Of a stretch of DNA of 5,373 bases, positions 5,310-5,373 are shown one piece after another (the stretch's first letter is position 1; each line of letters starts with the position of its first letter). Location: NCBI GenBank assembly GCA_945906835.1, contig CAMDRL010000105.1, forward strand, positions 1-5,373. Reading direction: 5' to 3'. The notes under the pieces were generated by a model, which saw only the letters and a list, made by a program, of their open reading frames with translations, was not told the DNA's origin and made no database searches. Source of the stretch: Rickettsia typhi. GTDB lineage: Bacteria > Pseudomonadota > Alphaproteobacteria > Rickettsiales > UBA1997. Position numbers and translations under genes: made by a program.

Positions 5310-5373
5310 AAAAACTTCTTGCCATTAAACCTAATTTATTTAAAACAATAACCAGTTTAAGCCTTTGTTTATA
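5308..5373 (-). CDS. C-terminal end of a possible transposase, partial
   Basis: Only the last 21 codons are in the window, reading YKQRLKLVIVLNKL then GLMARSF and TAG at 5310-5308. It is the only one of the three minus-strand frames open to the edge without an early stop. The reading as transposase rests on its position just inside the IS-like end at 5255, not on a recognised motif. It could be another gene's tail. Confidence 0.35.
   Translation of the reverse strand, partial: YKQRLKLVIVLNKLGLMARSF

Larger units (their letters stand above)
5255..5373 (-). mobile_element. Probable end of an insertion sequence, continuing past the right edge
   Basis: GAGACTGTCGCAAAATCCCC (5255-5274) resembles the GAGAC-N-TTGCAAAA-type terminal inverted repeats I recall for IS5-family elements. 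About 34 bases further in, on the minus strand, an open frame ends at TAG 5310-5308, the normal distance of a transposase stop from an IS end. The other end, the matching inverted repeat and any target duplication lie outside the window, so the family assignment is tentative. The position just upstream of a broken gene fits an insertion. Confidence 0.45.

Overview
The window is a stretch of AT-rich bacterial chromosome. The best guess is an alphaproteobacterium, possibly from a Rickettsiales- or Holosporales-like lineage. The reasons are the strong A/T bias at third codon positions, the Bax inhibitor-1 protein with an alphaproteobacterial-style N-terminus, the linked aroK-aroB pair, the short-Q-loop (cyanide-insensitive type) cytochrome bd oxidase, and GC-rich palindromes scattered between AT-rich genes. 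This placement is inference from remembered family traits, not from a search.

Layout from left to right. At 1-656 on the minus strand is a Bax inhibitor-1/YccA-family membrane protein whose C-terminus lies beyond the left edge. A divergent intergenic region (657-753) separates it from a plus-strand shikimate pathway pair: shikimate kinase (aroK, 754-1338, true start uncertain) and 3-dehydroquinate synthase (aroB, 1322-2425), overlapping by 17 nt. A GC-rich imperfect hairpin of about 100 nt (2432-2533) fills most of the gap before the next unit. Cytochrome bd ubiquinol oxidase subunits I (cydA, 2598-3914) and II (cydB, 4004-5026) follow, separated by an unusually long 89-nt gap. After cydB come a second palindromic repeat (5041-5074), a 50-codon minus-strand coding remnant (5076-5228), and what looks like the end of an insertion sequence (from about 5255), with a minus-strand transposase C-terminus running off the right edge.

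How the genes work together. AroB makes 3-dehydroquinate in the second step of the shikimate pathway and AroK phosphorylates shikimate in the fifth, so this operon serves chorismate and aromatic amino acid synthesis. CydA and CydB form a quinol-oxidising, oxygen-reducing terminal oxidase in the inner membrane. The two units are functionally unrelated. No cydX or cydDC is visible next to cydAB.

I found no convincing new biological system. The coding genes are ordinary members of known families. The parts most worth a second look are the non-coding ones: the two palindromic repeats, the misplaced-looking aroK start, the odd cydA-cydB junction, and the decayed right-hand end where a truncated gene meets a probable IS boundary.
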